Below are positions 1 to 8,393 of a DNA stretch of 46,995 bases, one piece after another. Each line of letters opens with the position of its first letter. The stretch's first letter is position 1. Both the position numbers and the translations under genes were made by a program. Source of the stretch: Ancrocorticia sp052089425 (lineage in GTDB: Bacteria; Actinomycetota; Actinomycetes; Actinomycetales; Actinomycetaceae); contig NZ_JBQCZW010000019.1 of NCBI RefSeq assembly GCF_052089425.1, positions 1 to 46,995 on the forward strand, read 5' to 3'. A model generated the notes under the pieces. The model had not been told where the DNA came from, made no database searches, and saw only the letters and a list, made by a program, of their open reading frames with translations.

Positions 1-1416
1 TTACACGCCCGCCACCTCACGATGATCGCCATCGGAGGCGCGATTGGTACCGGGCTATTCGTAGCCTCGGGCGAAACGATCTCCACAGCTGGTCCCGGAG
101 GCGCCCTCGTGGCCTACACGGCCATCGGGCTGATGGTGTACCTCCTCATGCAGTCTCTGGGTGAGATGGCAACCTACCTCCCTGTGGCCGGTTCGTTCGA
201 GGAGTATGGGCGCAGGTTCGTCAGCCCGAGCTTCGGCTTCGCGATCGGGTGGAACTACTGGTACAACTGGGCTATCACTGTGGCCGCGGAACTGGCGGCC
301 GCCGCCCTTGTCATGAAGTTCTGGTTCCCAGATACTCCGGGCTGGATGTGGTCGGCCGTCTTCCTCACCGTGCTGGTAACACTCAATGCGCTCTCGGCAC
401 GTGCCTACGGAGAAGGCGAGTTCTGGTTCGCTCTGATCAAGGTTGTGACAGTCGTTGTGTTCCTCGTTTTGGGGCTCTTGATGATTCTTGGAATCTTCGG
501 CGGCTCTACTCCCGGATTCTCCAACTGGACAGACGGTGAGGCTCCATTCGTCAACGGTGGCATGGGAATTGTTGCCGTGTTTATGGTTGCAGGGTTTAGC
601 TTCCAAGGAACGGAACTCGTGGGAGTTGCCGCAGGCGAAGCTGAGAATCCGGAAAAGACCGTTCCTCGTGCCATTCGGACGATCTTCTGGCGTATCCTCT
701 TGTTCTACATCGGCGCGATCGTCATTATCGGCTTCCTCGTGTCCTACACGGACCCGAATCTGCTGAAGTCTGATATCTCAGATATTTCGGTTTCACCGTT
801 CACTTTGGTGTTTGATCGGGCGGGTGTGGCCGCTGCGGCAGCGGTGATGAACGCCGTTATCCTCACTTCGGTCCTCTCCGCTGGCAACTCCGGTCTGTAC
901 GCCTCCACCCGTATGCTCTACGCACTCGCGTGGCAGGGGAGCGCCCCGAAGATCTTCAAGAGCACGAGCTCGCACGGTGTACCCATCCCCGCGCTGATCG
1001 CCACCACGCTCGTGGGCGCGATGTGCTTCATATCCTCACTCGTCGGGGATGGGCAAGCCTACATATGGTTGGTGAACGCCTCTGGGCTGGCAGGGTTCAT
1101 CACATGGATGGGCGTTGCGTGGTCTCACTGGAAGTTCCGAAAAGCGCTCCAAGCTCAGGGGCATGATCCATCCGAACTGCCCTATCGCGCAAAGTTCTAT
1201 CCGGCCGGGCCCATCATTGCGCTCATCATGTGTACGGTTGTGATTGTGGGTCAGGGCTACGATGCCATGTTCGGTTCTCACGATTTCACCGCGCTGATTT
1301 CCAGCTATATCGGGCTACCGCTGTTCTTGGCCCTGTGGGCAATCCATAAGTGGAAGACGGGTTCGAAGCCAGTGAGAGCAGAAGAGGCGAATTTGGAGCG
1401 CCCGGGCCGCTCCTAG
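1..1416 (+). CDS. Amino acid permease, APC superfamily, 5' end cut by window edge
   Basis: The reading frame is open from base 1, before the first in-frame ATG at base 22, so the start lies outside the window and perhaps 15-25 residues are missing. The visible N-terminus reads HLTMIAIGGAIGTGLF, the first-helix signature of the LysP/GABA-permease type amino acid transporters (APC superfamily), which import amino acids with protons at the cytoplasmic membrane. About 12 hydrophobic helices follow, and the protein ends in a short polar tail rich in Lys and Glu. The GTELVGVAAGEAENPEKTVPRAI stretch around residues 200-220 is also typical of the family. The substrate cannot be told from the sequence. 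A strong hairpin terminator follows the stop codon. Confidence 0.93.
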   Translation, partial: LHARHLTMIAIGGAIGTGLFVASGETISTAGPGGALVAYTAIGLMVYLLMQSLGEMATYLPVAGSFEEYGRRFVSPSFGFAIGWNYWYNWAITVAAELAAAALVMKFWFPDTPGWMWSAVFLTVLVTLNALSARAYGEGEFWFALIKVVTVVVFLVLGLLMILGIFGGSTPGFSNWTDGEAPFVNGGMGIVAVFMVAGFSFQGTELVGVAAGEAENPEKTVPRAIRTIFWRILLFYIGAIVIIGFLVSYTDPNLLKSDISDISVSPFTLVFDRAGVAAAAAVMNAVILTSVLSAGNSGLYASTRMLYALAWQGSAPKIFKSTSSHGVPIPALIATTLVGAMCFISSLVGDGQAYIWLVNASGLAGFITWMGVAWSHWKFRKALQAQGHDPSELPYRAKFYPAGPIIALIMCTVVIVGQGYDAMFGSHDFTALISSYIGLPLFLALWAIHKWKTGSKPVRAEEANLERPGRS

Positions 1417-1432
1417 GGCAGTTTTCAACGTC

Positions 1433-1464
1433 AAGAAGGGGCGCCCCGCCGGGCGCCCCTTCTT
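1433..1464. terminator. Bidirectional intrinsic terminator between permease and sodA
   Basis: A perfect 14-bp inverted repeat, AAGAAGGGGCGCCC, a 4-base loop, then GGGCGCCCCTTCTT. The A-rich outer end on one side and T-rich end on the other let it work on both strands, which suits its place between two convergent genes. It lacks a long T run beyond the stem. Confidence 0.85.
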
Positions 1465-1479
1465 CCTACGCGCTATGAC

Positions 1480-2103
1480 TTAGCGGAGAACCAAGCCGTC
1501 GGTCTTCGCCACGGCGTTTGCGAGACGATCGGCGACATCCTGCCAGTTCGCGATATTCCAGATTGCCTTGACGTAATCTGCCTTGACGTTGAGGTAGTCA
1601 AGGTAGAACGCGTGCTCCCACATATCCAGCATGAACACGGGGGTCTGCGCCACAGGGACGTTGGCCTGCTGATCGAAAAGCTGGAAGATGTTCAGCTTGC
1701 CGGAGATGGAATCGTAGGCGAGTACTGCCCAGCCCGAACCCTGAATGCCGGTTGCGGCTGCGGTGAACTGTGCCTGGAACTTTTCGAAGGAGCCGAATGC
1801 ATCGTTGATGGCCGCTTCGAGCTCACCTTCGGGGCGTCCGCCGCCATCCGGGGACAGGTTCTTCCAGAAGATTGAGTGGTTGGTATGGCCACCAAGGTTG
1901 AATGCCAGATCCTTGGAGAACTGGTTGATCTTCGAAAGATCGCCAGCCTCACGCGCGGCTGCAAGATTCTCGATAGCGCTGTTGGCGCCGCCTACGTAGG
2001 TGGCATGGTGCTTATCATGATGCAGCTCCATGATCTTTCCAGAGATGTGCGGCTCAAGCGCTGAGTAATCGTAGGGAAGCTCGGGAAGAGTGTAAATAGC
2101 CAT
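1480..2103 (-). CDS. sodA: Superoxide dismutase, Mn/Fe family
   Basis: This 207-residue cytosolic enzyme converts superoxide to oxygen and hydrogen peroxide. The family motifs are all visible: ELHHDKHHATYV near residue 27 and GGHTNHSIFW near residue 73 supply the first metal-binding histidines, and LDMWEHAFYLDY near the C-terminus supplies the Asp and His ligands. The metal is Mn or Fe; the sequence resembles manganese types, but I would not call it from sequence alone. The start is the ATG at 2103 because GGAGG lies seven bases upstream; a longer frame with an in-frame ATG at 2178 has no ribosome site and adds residues foreign to the family. It is a single-gene unit with its own terminator. 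Confidence 0.97.
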   Translation of the reverse strand: MAIYTLPELPYDYSALEPHISGKIMELHHDKHHATYVGGANSAIENLAAAREAGDLSKINQFSKDLAFNLGGHTNHSIFWKNLSPDGGGRPEGELEAAINDAFGSFEKFQAQFTAAATGIQGSGWAVLAYDSISGKLNIFQLFDQQANVPVAQTPVFMLDMWEHAFYLDYLNVKADYVKAIWNIANWQDVADRLANAVAKTDGLVLR

Positions 2104-2187
2104 CTGTATCCTCCATAACGTTGTGGGCACGTAGCCCGATGTAGCTCTCAAACGGCGTCCGTAGAAGGCGGCGAGCACCGCATGAAG

Positions 2188-2260
2188 CCTTGGCTACAAG
2201 TATAGGGACCAATGTCCTGTAGCGTTAGGGTGTATGGCGAGATTCAGCCATTAGCCAAGG
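2188..2260. promoter_or_regulatory. Inverted repeat flanking the sodA promoter
   Basis: CCTTGGCTA at 2188-2196 and its exact complement TAGCCAAGG at 2252-2260 sit about 64 bp apart, close to six helical turns. A minus-strand hexamer TATACT at 2199-2204 is the likely sodA -10 box, next to the left arm. The rest of the 273-base intergenic region (2104-2376) shows no gene. Confidence 0.4.
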
Positions 2261-2376
2261 TATCCGAGGGCAGTGGAAGAATGATCCGACGGGCGGGCGC
2301 ATCACCGGGCCGCGGAAATCGCTACTATAGTGTGGTGGCACAAGAGCTAACTATGACGCATACCTTGGAGGTAGAT

Positions 2377-2793
2377 ATGGCTGAGGATCTCGCGCAAACA
2401 GCTACGCGCACGGTCAACGTACTGGTGTGTTCGGATGATTCTGCAACACGCCAAGAGGTCCTGACGGCCGTTGGCCACAAGGCTGGCCCCTCACTCCCGG
2501 ACATTACGTGGCAGGAGGCCGCAACTCCGGATATGGCGCGCGCCTACGTTGAGCAGGGCAACTTCGATCTGTTGATCTTGGACGGAGAATCCCCGAAGCT
2601 TGGCGGCATGGGACTGGGAAAAATGATCCACGATGAGATCGATCCAGATATCCCGTTTATCGTGATTCTCGGGCGCCCGCAGGATGAGTGGTTAGCGCGG
2701 TGGTCTGGCGCTGCCGCCGCCGTGTCCTTCCCGATCGATCCGCGCGAACTCGCAGGCACGGTAGATTCGGTTCTCACCCGCAAGCTGAGCTGA
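2377..2793 (+). CDS. Receiver-domain-like protein lacking key response-regulator residues
   Basis: The 138-residue product has the alternating strand/helix layout of a CheY-like receiver: VNVLVCSDD at residues 13-21 supplies the acidic pocket and LLILDG puts Asp69 at the phosphoacceptor position. There is no output domain. Two conserved residues are replaced: Gly99 stands where Thr/Ser is expected (VILG), and Phe118 where the Lys of the KP motif is expected (SFPIDP). It is therefore either a degenerate receiver or a phosphorylation-independent partner protein. The start is the ATG at 2377, with GGAGGT four bases upstream; the frame extends further up to an unsupported start at 2212. Its TGA overlaps the trpD ATG by one base, so the two are translationally coupled. 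A possible -10 box, TATAGT, is at 2326-2331. The function is unknown. Confidence 0.85.
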   Translation: MAEDLAQTATRTVNVLVCSDDSATRQEVLTAVGHKAGPSLPDITWQEAATPDMARAYVEQGNFDLLILDGESPKLGGMGLGKMIHDEIDPDIPFIVILGRPQDEWLARWSGAAAAVSFPIDPRELAGTVDSVLTRKLS

Positions 2794-3854
2794 TGGCCGA
2801 GTTCACGTGGCCGGGTCTGATCTCCTCACTGATCGATCACGAGGATCTGCCAGCCGAAGGTACGGCATGGGCGATGGATCAGGTGATGTCAGGGGAAACA
2901 TCGCCCGTGGTTCTCGCAGGCTTTCTCACTGCGCTTGCAACGAAGGGTGAGACACCCGATGAACTGAGGGGCCTTGCCGATGCGATGCTCGCTCACGCGG
3001 TGCCGGTCCGCGCGACGGGTCCCATTCTGGATATTGTCGGCACCGGCGGCGATCGCCTCAAGACAGTCAATATCTCAACGATGGCATCACTCGTGATTGC
3101 TGGGGCTGGCATTAGCCTTGTCAAGCACGGCAATCGAGCGTCCTCGTCCGCTTCAGGTTCGGCTGATTGCTTAGAGGCTCTGGGCGTTAATCTCCAGATG
3201 TCCGTTGAGGATGTGGAACGGTGTTTTGCCGAACTTGGCATCACGTTCATTTTCGCGAACGTGTTCCACCCCTCCATGCGCTTCGCCGCTCAAGCGCGGC
3301 GTGATCTGGGAGTCCGCACAGCCTTCAACATCCTTGGGCCTCTAACGAACCCCGCGCGGCCCTCAACCAGCGTGATTGGTGTGACCAGTGAGGCGCACGC
3401 TCCCATCGTGGCCGGTGTGCTAGCCGAACGCGGCACTAATGGGCTCGTTTTCCGTGGGCGCAACGGCATGGACGAACTATCGGCTGCTTCCCCCAACCAA
3501 GTGTGGGAGATTCGCGGCGGTACCGTTGGCTACTCGGAGCTAGACGCCGTCAAGGATTTAGGATTGGCGCAGGCCAGCGTTGACGATCTTCGCGGCGGCC
3601 AAGCCGAGGAAAACGCGGCGATAGCCCGAGGCGTCCTCACAGGGATCAAGGGCCCCGTTCGCGACGCCGTGGTGCTCAACGCAGCAGCTGGGATTGTGGC
3701 CGATGGCCGCAATACTGGTGTCCAGCCAGAAGACGGCACGCTGGCCGAGCGTTTGCGGGCCGGGATCACTCTGGCGGAGCAGACCATCGATTCGGGCGCC
3801 GCCAACGATCTGTTGACCCGCTGGGTGAATTTCTCGGCTGGCGTCAGTGCCTGA
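2793..3854 (+). CDS. trpD: Anthranilate phosphoribosyltransferase
   Basis: This enzyme joins anthranilate to phosphoribosyl pyrophosphate in the second committed step of tryptophan synthesis, in the cytoplasm. The 353-residue length is normal for the family. The glycine-rich PRPP loop GTGGD is at residues 83-87, and KHGNRA at residues 111-116 is the other family signature. The start ATG at 2793 is fixed by its overlap with the stop of the receiver-like gene (TGATG). The gene's 3' end overlaps the next gene by 8 bases. No other trp genes are nearby; trpD standing alone is common in actinobacteria. Confidence 0.97.
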   Translation: MAEFTWPGLISSLIDHEDLPAEGTAWAMDQVMSGETSPVVLAGFLTALATKGETPDELRGLADAMLAHAVPVRATGPILDIVGTGGDRLKTVNISTMASLVIAGAGISLVKHGNRASSSASGSADCLEALGVNLQMSVEDVERCFAELGITFIFANVFHPSMRFAAQARRDLGVRTAFNILGPLTNPARPSTSVIGVTSEAHAPIVAGVLAERGTNGLVFRGRNGMDELSAASPNQVWEIRGGTVGYSELDAVKDLGLAQASVDDLRGGQAEENAAIARGVLTGIKGPVRDAVVLNAAAGIVADGRNTGVQPEDGTLAERLRAGITLAEQTIDSGAANDLLTRWVNFSAGVSA

Positions 3855-4746
3855 AGGAGACGCCTCGCACCGGTTGGCGCGAGCATTTGACCATCTTTTC
3901 GTTGGCCAACCTCTTGCCGTTTCTTCGCCTCAAGGCAGGTTCTCCAGTTCCGCGGAGCTGATTGATGGCGCCACGCTCACCAGCACACACGCCGTGGGAA
4001 AGCACCTCTTTCTGGGGTTTGACGGCGCAACCACGCCGCGCTGGATACACGTGCACCTTGGCCTGTACGGATCGTGGCGCTTTTCTGGCGATTCAACCTT
4101 CGAAGGGCCGGCCTCAATTGGGGCACCACGGCGCATCATGGCACCCAGCACCACGAGCGGCGATGCGCAGTGGCAAGCCCCGGCTCCCGTGGGGCAGGTC
4201 AGGCTGCGTTTACGGGGCCAGCACGGCGTGGCAGACTTGTCGGGGCCCAACCGCTGCGAGCTCCTCAGTGATGAGGAGCGCATCTACGCCGAGGCAAAGC
4301 TAGGTCCCGATCCGCTGGGCCAACAAGCCCATTCGCCCACATCGGAGGCGGAGTTCATCACCCGCGTGCGCGGGCGCCGGCGTGCCATCGGAGAGTTGGT
4401 CATGGATCAGTCCATCGTGGCGGGTGTTGGGAACATCTATCGGGCCGAGGGCCTATTCATCGCGGGAATTTCGCCCACCCGGCGCGGTGATCGCGTATCG
4501 GCGGCCCGGCTTGCCGCCCTGTGGCAGCACTTCTGCGTTCTCATGGAGCGAGGGTTGGACTGTGGCAGGATCGAAACCGTATCACCGCAGGACGCACCCG
4601 TCCCGCCGCTCCCTGACGATCCGGAGGCCTCCCGCTGGTACGTGTATCACCGCACGGGCCGGCCATGTTTGCGGTGCGGAACGCCGATCAGCGAGAAGCT
4701 CATGCAGTCCCGGCGCCTGTTTTGGTGCACGGGCTGCCAGCGTTGA
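3847..4746 (+). CDS. nei2: Fpg/Nei-family DNA glycosylase/AP lyase (Nei2 type)
   Basis: A base-excision repair enzyme of 299 residues. It begins MPEGD; after Met removal the N-terminal Pro and the next Glu form the active site of the Fpg/Nei family, and Lys52 in GKHLF matches the conserved catalytic-site lysine. Near residue 180 QSIVAGVGNIYRAE is the helix-two-turn-helix DNA-binding segment. The C-terminus carries a zinc finger with Cys274, Cys277, Cys294 and Cys297. The opening MPEGD is typical of mycobacterial Nei2 rather than Fpg. The start is GTG at 3847, 8 bases inside trpD, in a translationally coupled operon. Substrate choice (oxidised pyrimidines) is inferred from the family. Confidence 0.93.
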   Translation: MPEGDASHRLARAFDHLFVGQPLAVSSPQGRFSSSAELIDGATLTSTHAVGKHLFLGFDGATTPRWIHVHLGLYGSWRFSGDSTFEGPASIGAPRRIMAPSTTSGDAQWQAPAPVGQVRLRLRGQHGVADLSGPNRCELLSDEERIYAEAKLGPDPLGQQAHSPTSEAEFITRVRGRRRAIGELVMDQSIVAGVGNIYRAEGLFIAGISPTRRGDRVSAARLAALWQHFCVLMERGLDCGRIETVSPQDAPVPPLPDDPEASRWYVYHRTGRPCLRCGTPISEKLMQSRRLFWCTGCQR

Positions 4747-4749
4747 GCA

Positions 4750-5028
4750 TCAGTCCAGCCCGATGTGGAAGGCCTCATCCAGCATCTCTTGGGAGTAGGT
4801 ACGGAACGCCAAATACGTGGTGATGCCCGTGACGCCCTCGACCTTCCCGATGTGATCGGAAATGACGGTAGCCAAATCCTCGTGGGCGTTCACCCGTACC
4901 ATGGCAATCACATCGTGATCTCCGGTGACCGAGAATGCCTCTGACACGCCCTCCACGGCGGCGATCGCTTGAGCGGCCTCGGGGATCAGTGAAACGTCAA
5001 CATCAATGTGAACGATAGCGGTGAGCAT
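4750..5028 (-). CDS. Stand-alone Lrp/AsnC effector-binding (RAM) domain protein
   Basis: The 92-residue product matches only the C-terminal ligand-binding half of Lrp/AsnC regulators (a beta-alpha-beta-beta-alpha-beta fold), with VEGVSEAFSVTGDHDVIAMV in the place where family members have the G-D-D/F ligand motif. There is no helix-turn-helix, so it does not bind DNA by itself; family members of this kind form dimers and higher assemblies that sense amino acids. It lies 50 bases downstream of the exonuclease gene on the same strand and ends 3 bases from the convergent nei2 gene. AAGAAGG precedes the ATG by four bases. The partner protein is unknown. Confidence 0.9.
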   Translation of the reverse strand: MLTAIVHIDVDVSLIPEAAQAIAAVEGVSEAFSVTGDHDVIAMVRVNAHEDLATVISDHIGKVEGVTGITTYLAFRTYSQEMLDEAFHIGLD

Positions 5029-5078
5029 GGTGCCTTCTTTCGTGTAGTACGTCCTGAAACTCTAGTTTAGGCCAGCAC

Positions 5079-6619
5079 TTAGTGTAGAGCAGGCAGCGGC
5101 GCCTGTTTGGGAACGCGGTGGCGCGCGGGGGAGCGGCGCGCCAGTGCGAGCGGGCGCTCCCCGTCAAACTCCAGAAGCCGCGTGTTGTCCCTCCACAGCC
5201 AGCCCAGAAGGATGTCAGATTCTTCGATGTGCGCTGCCCCTCCCGCGATGTCCGGACGCGAAACGGCTGGACAGCTCTCAGCAAGCGCTTCGGCCACGAG
5301 GGGAACGTCCTGGTCCGCACGTGCTACCACGGTACCGACGAGGCGCCCATAGCGGATCACGGCGATCTCCCACCCGTGCTTCTCACGTGCGGCCGCGATG
5401 ATTTCAGGAGCTGTGAGCATCGGAATGAGCCGTTCCTTGCGCTTGCTGACGGACATCAGGGAGGCCACCCGGTCCCGTTCCGTTGCCGCTTGTTCAAAAC
5501 GTTCGGCGCTTGCCAACGCGGCCAGCCGCTCCATCTGCGCCTCCCAGATCCAATCGCACCCCCCGCCCAGAGCGGCGCTGGCCCGCTCCACAGCCGCAGA
5601 ATCCGCCCCGGAANNNNNNNNNNNNNNNNNNNNNNNNNNNNNNNNNNNNNNNNNNNNNNNNNNNNNNNNNNNNNNNNNNNNNNNNNNNNNNNNNNNNNNN
5701 NNNNNNNNNNNNNGGAGGCCTCCAGCTGGGTGGCCGTTGAGGTGGCCTCCACGGATACGGCAAGATCCACCATCTCGGCCATACGCTTGCGCTTTTCGGC
5801 GGCCGTGAAGTACTGGCGCACCCGCTTGTATACGTTGACGGAAGTCCCCACATACATGACGGCGCGATCCGGCCCAATGAATCGGTACACTCCGGGAGTG
5901 TGTGGCAAGTTGGCCGCGAGGGTTACCTTGGCGCGCCGCGCCGGCGGCACTGGATCGCTGGCCGTTGCCAGATCCTCGATATGGGTGACGCCCAGTGGCC
6001 CCAACCGCGCGAGGATCGCATGCAGCACATCCACCGTGGCACGAGCATCATCAAGCGCGCGATGCGTAGGGGTGACCGTGGCTCCGCACAGCCGGGCGAG
6101 GGTGCCAAGCTTGTAGTTTGGCGTCTCGTCCTTCGTGAAGGCACGCCGCGCCAGCTTCACGGTGTCCGCCACGCGCACCCGTGGCCAGGCCATCGAGAGC
6201 CCGGCCGCCGCCGCTTTGAGATGGCTGACGTCAAAACGGGCGTTGTGCGCCACCAGCACGGTATCGGGCGAATCGCCGAGAAACTCGAGGAAGGCCGGCA
6301 TCACGGCGCCGATATCCGGGGCATCCATCACCATGGCGGTACTGATGCCCGTCAGAGCCGTGATAAACGGCGGTATGGGCACACCGGGGTTCACCAGCGT
6401 AGCGAACTCCCCAACGGTTTCCCCGCCGCACACTTTGACGGCGCCGAATTCCGTGATGGAGTGAGTAGTTGGGGCCCCTCCCGTTGTTTCAAGATCGACG
6501 ACGACGAACGTGACCCGCTCAAGCGACGCCCCCAAATCCTCGAATGCCATCTGAGCGCTCTGGCCCACCGGCATGCCAAGATCGAGACGGCCCGCCCGCT
6601 TTTCCTCCGATGCCTTCAT
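5079..6619 (-). CDS. DEDDh exonuclease fused to a UvrC-like GIY-YIG domain, broken by an assembly gap
   Basis: The N-terminal part (302 residues before the gap) has a DnaQ-type 3'-5' exonuclease domain with Asp42 and Glu44 (DLETTG), Asp130 (HNARFD), His186 and Asp191 (HRALDDA), followed by a GIY-YIG nuclease domain with GVY 243-245, YVG 256-258 and the catalytic Glu300. After the 100-N gap about 177 C-terminal residues continue in another frame, so the gap stands for an unknown length equal to 2 modulo 3. Relatives such as mycobacterial Rv2191 are, from memory, about 600-650 residues, so several hundred bases may be missing. The frame shift is most simply an assembly artefact. The ATG at 6619 has a TAGGTT hexamer six bases upstream and is probably leaderless. 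The role is likely DNA repair, by inference. Confidence 0.85.
5614..5713. other. Assembly gap of 100 N
   Basis: Exactly 100 N, the usual placeholder for an unknown distance. Reading frames on the two sides belong to one gene but are out of phase, so the true length is not 100. Confidence 0.95.
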
Positions 6620-6625
6620 ACCTCA

Positions 6626-6631
6626 AACCTA
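6626..6631 (-). promoter_or_regulatory. -10 box, leaderless start of exonuclease gene
   Basis: TAGGTT on the minus strand ends six bases before the ATG at 6619, so transcription should begin at or next to the start codon. No clear -35 box. Confidence 0.45.
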
Positions 6632-6650
6632 CTGCGGGGCTCCCACACGT

Positions 6651-7055
6651 TCAGAGTCGAGCGCCGTCGTCGAACGGATCCCCGCCGTGGGAGGACGTAG
6701 CGAAGGCGGCCAAAGCACCGCTGACAAACCCACCAATTCCGAGGACTCCCGCAACGATCCCACCACCGGGAATAAGGGAAAAAGCCATGAAAACGCTGAG
6801 CAAGAGTGCGATCGCGCACACGGCCCACAGGGTGAGGGAATGGCGCGAACTGGCGGGCGGCTGCTTCTTGGAGGCGCGGGCAATGGCGGCTACCTGCTCG
6901 AATACCTCGTCAAGATCGTCCTCATCTTCCTCTGGAGCCGGTATCCAATCACGGGGTCCAGAGGAAGCGGAATCAGGATCTTGAGAAGCGGGCTCCAGAT
7001 CAGACAGATCTTCCGCAATCTCGGCCCATCGCCGTTCGAACTCCTCGTCCTTCAT
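6651..7055 (-). CDS. Small membrane protein with acidic cytosolic N-terminus
   Basis: The product is 134 residues. About 75 residues are hydrophilic and strongly acidic (DLSDLEPASQDPD, EEDEDDLDEVFEQ), followed by two hydrophobic helices (LWAVCAIALLLSVFMAF and a glycine-rich GIVAGVLGIGGFVSGALAA) and a short polar tail. I do not recognise a named family. The ATG at 7055 is chosen over the GTG-like start further up because MKDEEFERRW looks like a true N-terminus and a TAATCT hexamer lies seven bases before it. The gene sits 31 bases upstream of the exonuclease gene on the same strand and is divergent from the phosphofructokinase gene. Confidence 0.8.
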   Translation of the reverse strand: MKDEEFERRWAEIAEDLSDLEPASQDPDSASSGPRDWIPAPEEDEDDLDEVFEQVAAIARASKKQPPASSRHSLTLWAVCAIALLLSVFMAFSLIPGGGIVAGVLGIGGFVSGALAAFATSSHGGDPFDDGARL

Positions 7056-7062
7056 GGGTCCT

Positions 7063-7082
7063 AGATTACCGTTGAGTACAAT
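7063..7082. promoter_or_regulatory. Facing -10 boxes of the divergent membrane-protein and pfp genes
   Basis: Minus-strand TAATCT at 7063-7068 lies seven bases before the membrane-protein ATG. Plus-strand TACAAT at 7077-7082 would start a pfp transcript with a leader of about 45 bases. The two boxes are only 8 bases apart, so polymerases should compete. Confidence 0.45.
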
Positions 7083-7133
7083 GGTGGAGGGCGTGAGCAC
7101 GCCCACCAAACTACAACGTTGGGAAGGTACACG

Positions 7134-8345
7134 ATGACTGTCCGTCGCGTCGCACTACTTACCGCCGGAGGCTTTGCCCCCTGTCTGTCCTCCGCCGTGG
7201 GCGGATTGATCGAGCGCTACACCGAAATCTCTCCTGAAGTGGAGATCATTGCCTATCAGTACGGCTATCACGGGCTGCTAACCGGCAACTACATCACGGT
7301 CACCGATGAGGGCCGCGAGCAGGCATCGGTTCTGCATCGCTTTGGTGGATCGCCCATCGGCAATTCCCGCGTCAAGCTGACCAATGCGAAGAATCTTGTG
7401 GAGCGTGGCCTCGTCAAGGAAGGCGAGGATCCGCTCAAGGTTGCCGCAGATCAGCTACGTAAGGATGGCGTGGATGTTCTTCACACCATCGGCGGGGACG
7501 ATACGAACACCACCGCCGCCGATCTGGCCGCCTACCTCCACGAGAACAACTACGAGCTGACCGTGGTGGGCCTGCCCAAGACGATCGACAATGACATTAT
7601 CCCGATTCGCCAGTCCTTGGGGGCCATGACGGCGGCTGAAGAAGCCTCCGATTTTGCTCAGCACGTGGTGGGCGAGCACCGCTCGAACCCCCGCATGCTG
7701 ATTGTGCACGAGGTTATGGGCCGTAATTGTGGCTACCTGACGGCCCAGGCCGCCAATTACTACCACGAGTGGATCAAGAAGCAGGAATGGGCTCCGGCTC
7801 TCGGGCTCTCTGCGGAGCGCTGGGACGTGCACGCCGTGTACCTGCCCGAGATGGCGTTGGATCTTGAATCCGAGGCTACGCGCCTGCGCGGCATCATGGA
7901 TGAGATCGGAAACGTCAATATCTTCCTTTCGGAGGGTGCGGGCATCGACGAGATCATCGCCGAAAAGGAGGCAGCCGGTGAAGAGGTGGCGCGCGATCCA
8001 TTCGGTCACGTCAAGCTGGACACCATCAACCCGGGCCAGTGGTTCGCACAGCAGTTCTCCGAGAAAATCGGGGCAGAAAAGGTCATGGTGCAAAAGTCCG
8101 GGTACTTCTCTCGGGCATGGCACGCCAATGCTGATGACCTCCGCCTCATCAAGTCCATGGTGGATCTAGCCGTCCAGTGCGCTCACGAGGGTGTATCCGG
8201 CGTGATCGGTCACGATGAAGAAAACGGCGATGTGCTGCGCGCTGTGGAGTTCCCCCGTATTAAGGGAGCCAAGCCATTTGATATCGATCAGGAGTGGTTC
8301 CGCGGGACCATGGCCGAGATTGGTCAGGACGTCAACCCACACTAG
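7134..8345 (+). CDS. pfp: Pyrophosphate-dependent 6-phosphofructokinase
   Basis: This glycolytic enzyme of 403 residues phosphorylates fructose 6-phosphate. GGDDT at residues 120-124, in place of GGDG, and PKTIDND at residues 148-154 are the hallmarks of enzymes that use pyrophosphate instead of ATP, which makes the reaction reversible. MGRNCGYLTA near residue 200 is the sugar-phosphate binding segment. The N-terminal GGFAPCLSSAVGG differs from the usual GGDxPGLNA and occurs in an actinobacterial/spirochaete subgroup, from memory. The start is the ATG at 7134 with GGGAAGG just upstream; a TTG five codons earlier is possible but poor. The gene is monocistronic. Confidence 0.93.
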   Translation: MTVRRVALLTAGGFAPCLSSAVGGLIERYTEISPEVEIIAYQYGYHGLLTGNYITVTDEGREQASVLHRFGGSPIGNSRVKLTNAKNLVERGLVKEGEDPLKVAADQLRKDGVDVLHTIGGDDTNTTAADLAAYLHENNYELTVVGLPKTIDNDIIPIRQSLGAMTAAEEASDFAQHVVGEHRSNPRMLIVHEVMGRNCGYLTAQAANYYHEWIKKQEWAPALGLSAERWDVHAVYLPEMALDLESEATRLRGIMDEIGNVNIFLSEGAGIDEIIAEKEAAGEEVARDPFGHVKLDTINPGQWFAQQFSEKIGAEKVMVQKSGYFSRAWHANADDLRLIKSMVDLAVQCAHEGVSGVIGHDEENGDVLRAVEFPRIKGAKPFDIDQEWFRGTMAEIGQDVNPH

Positions 8346-8393
8346 GTAGCGTTTCGGTAGTGGCCCTCGATCCAATGGACGGACCGGGGGCCA

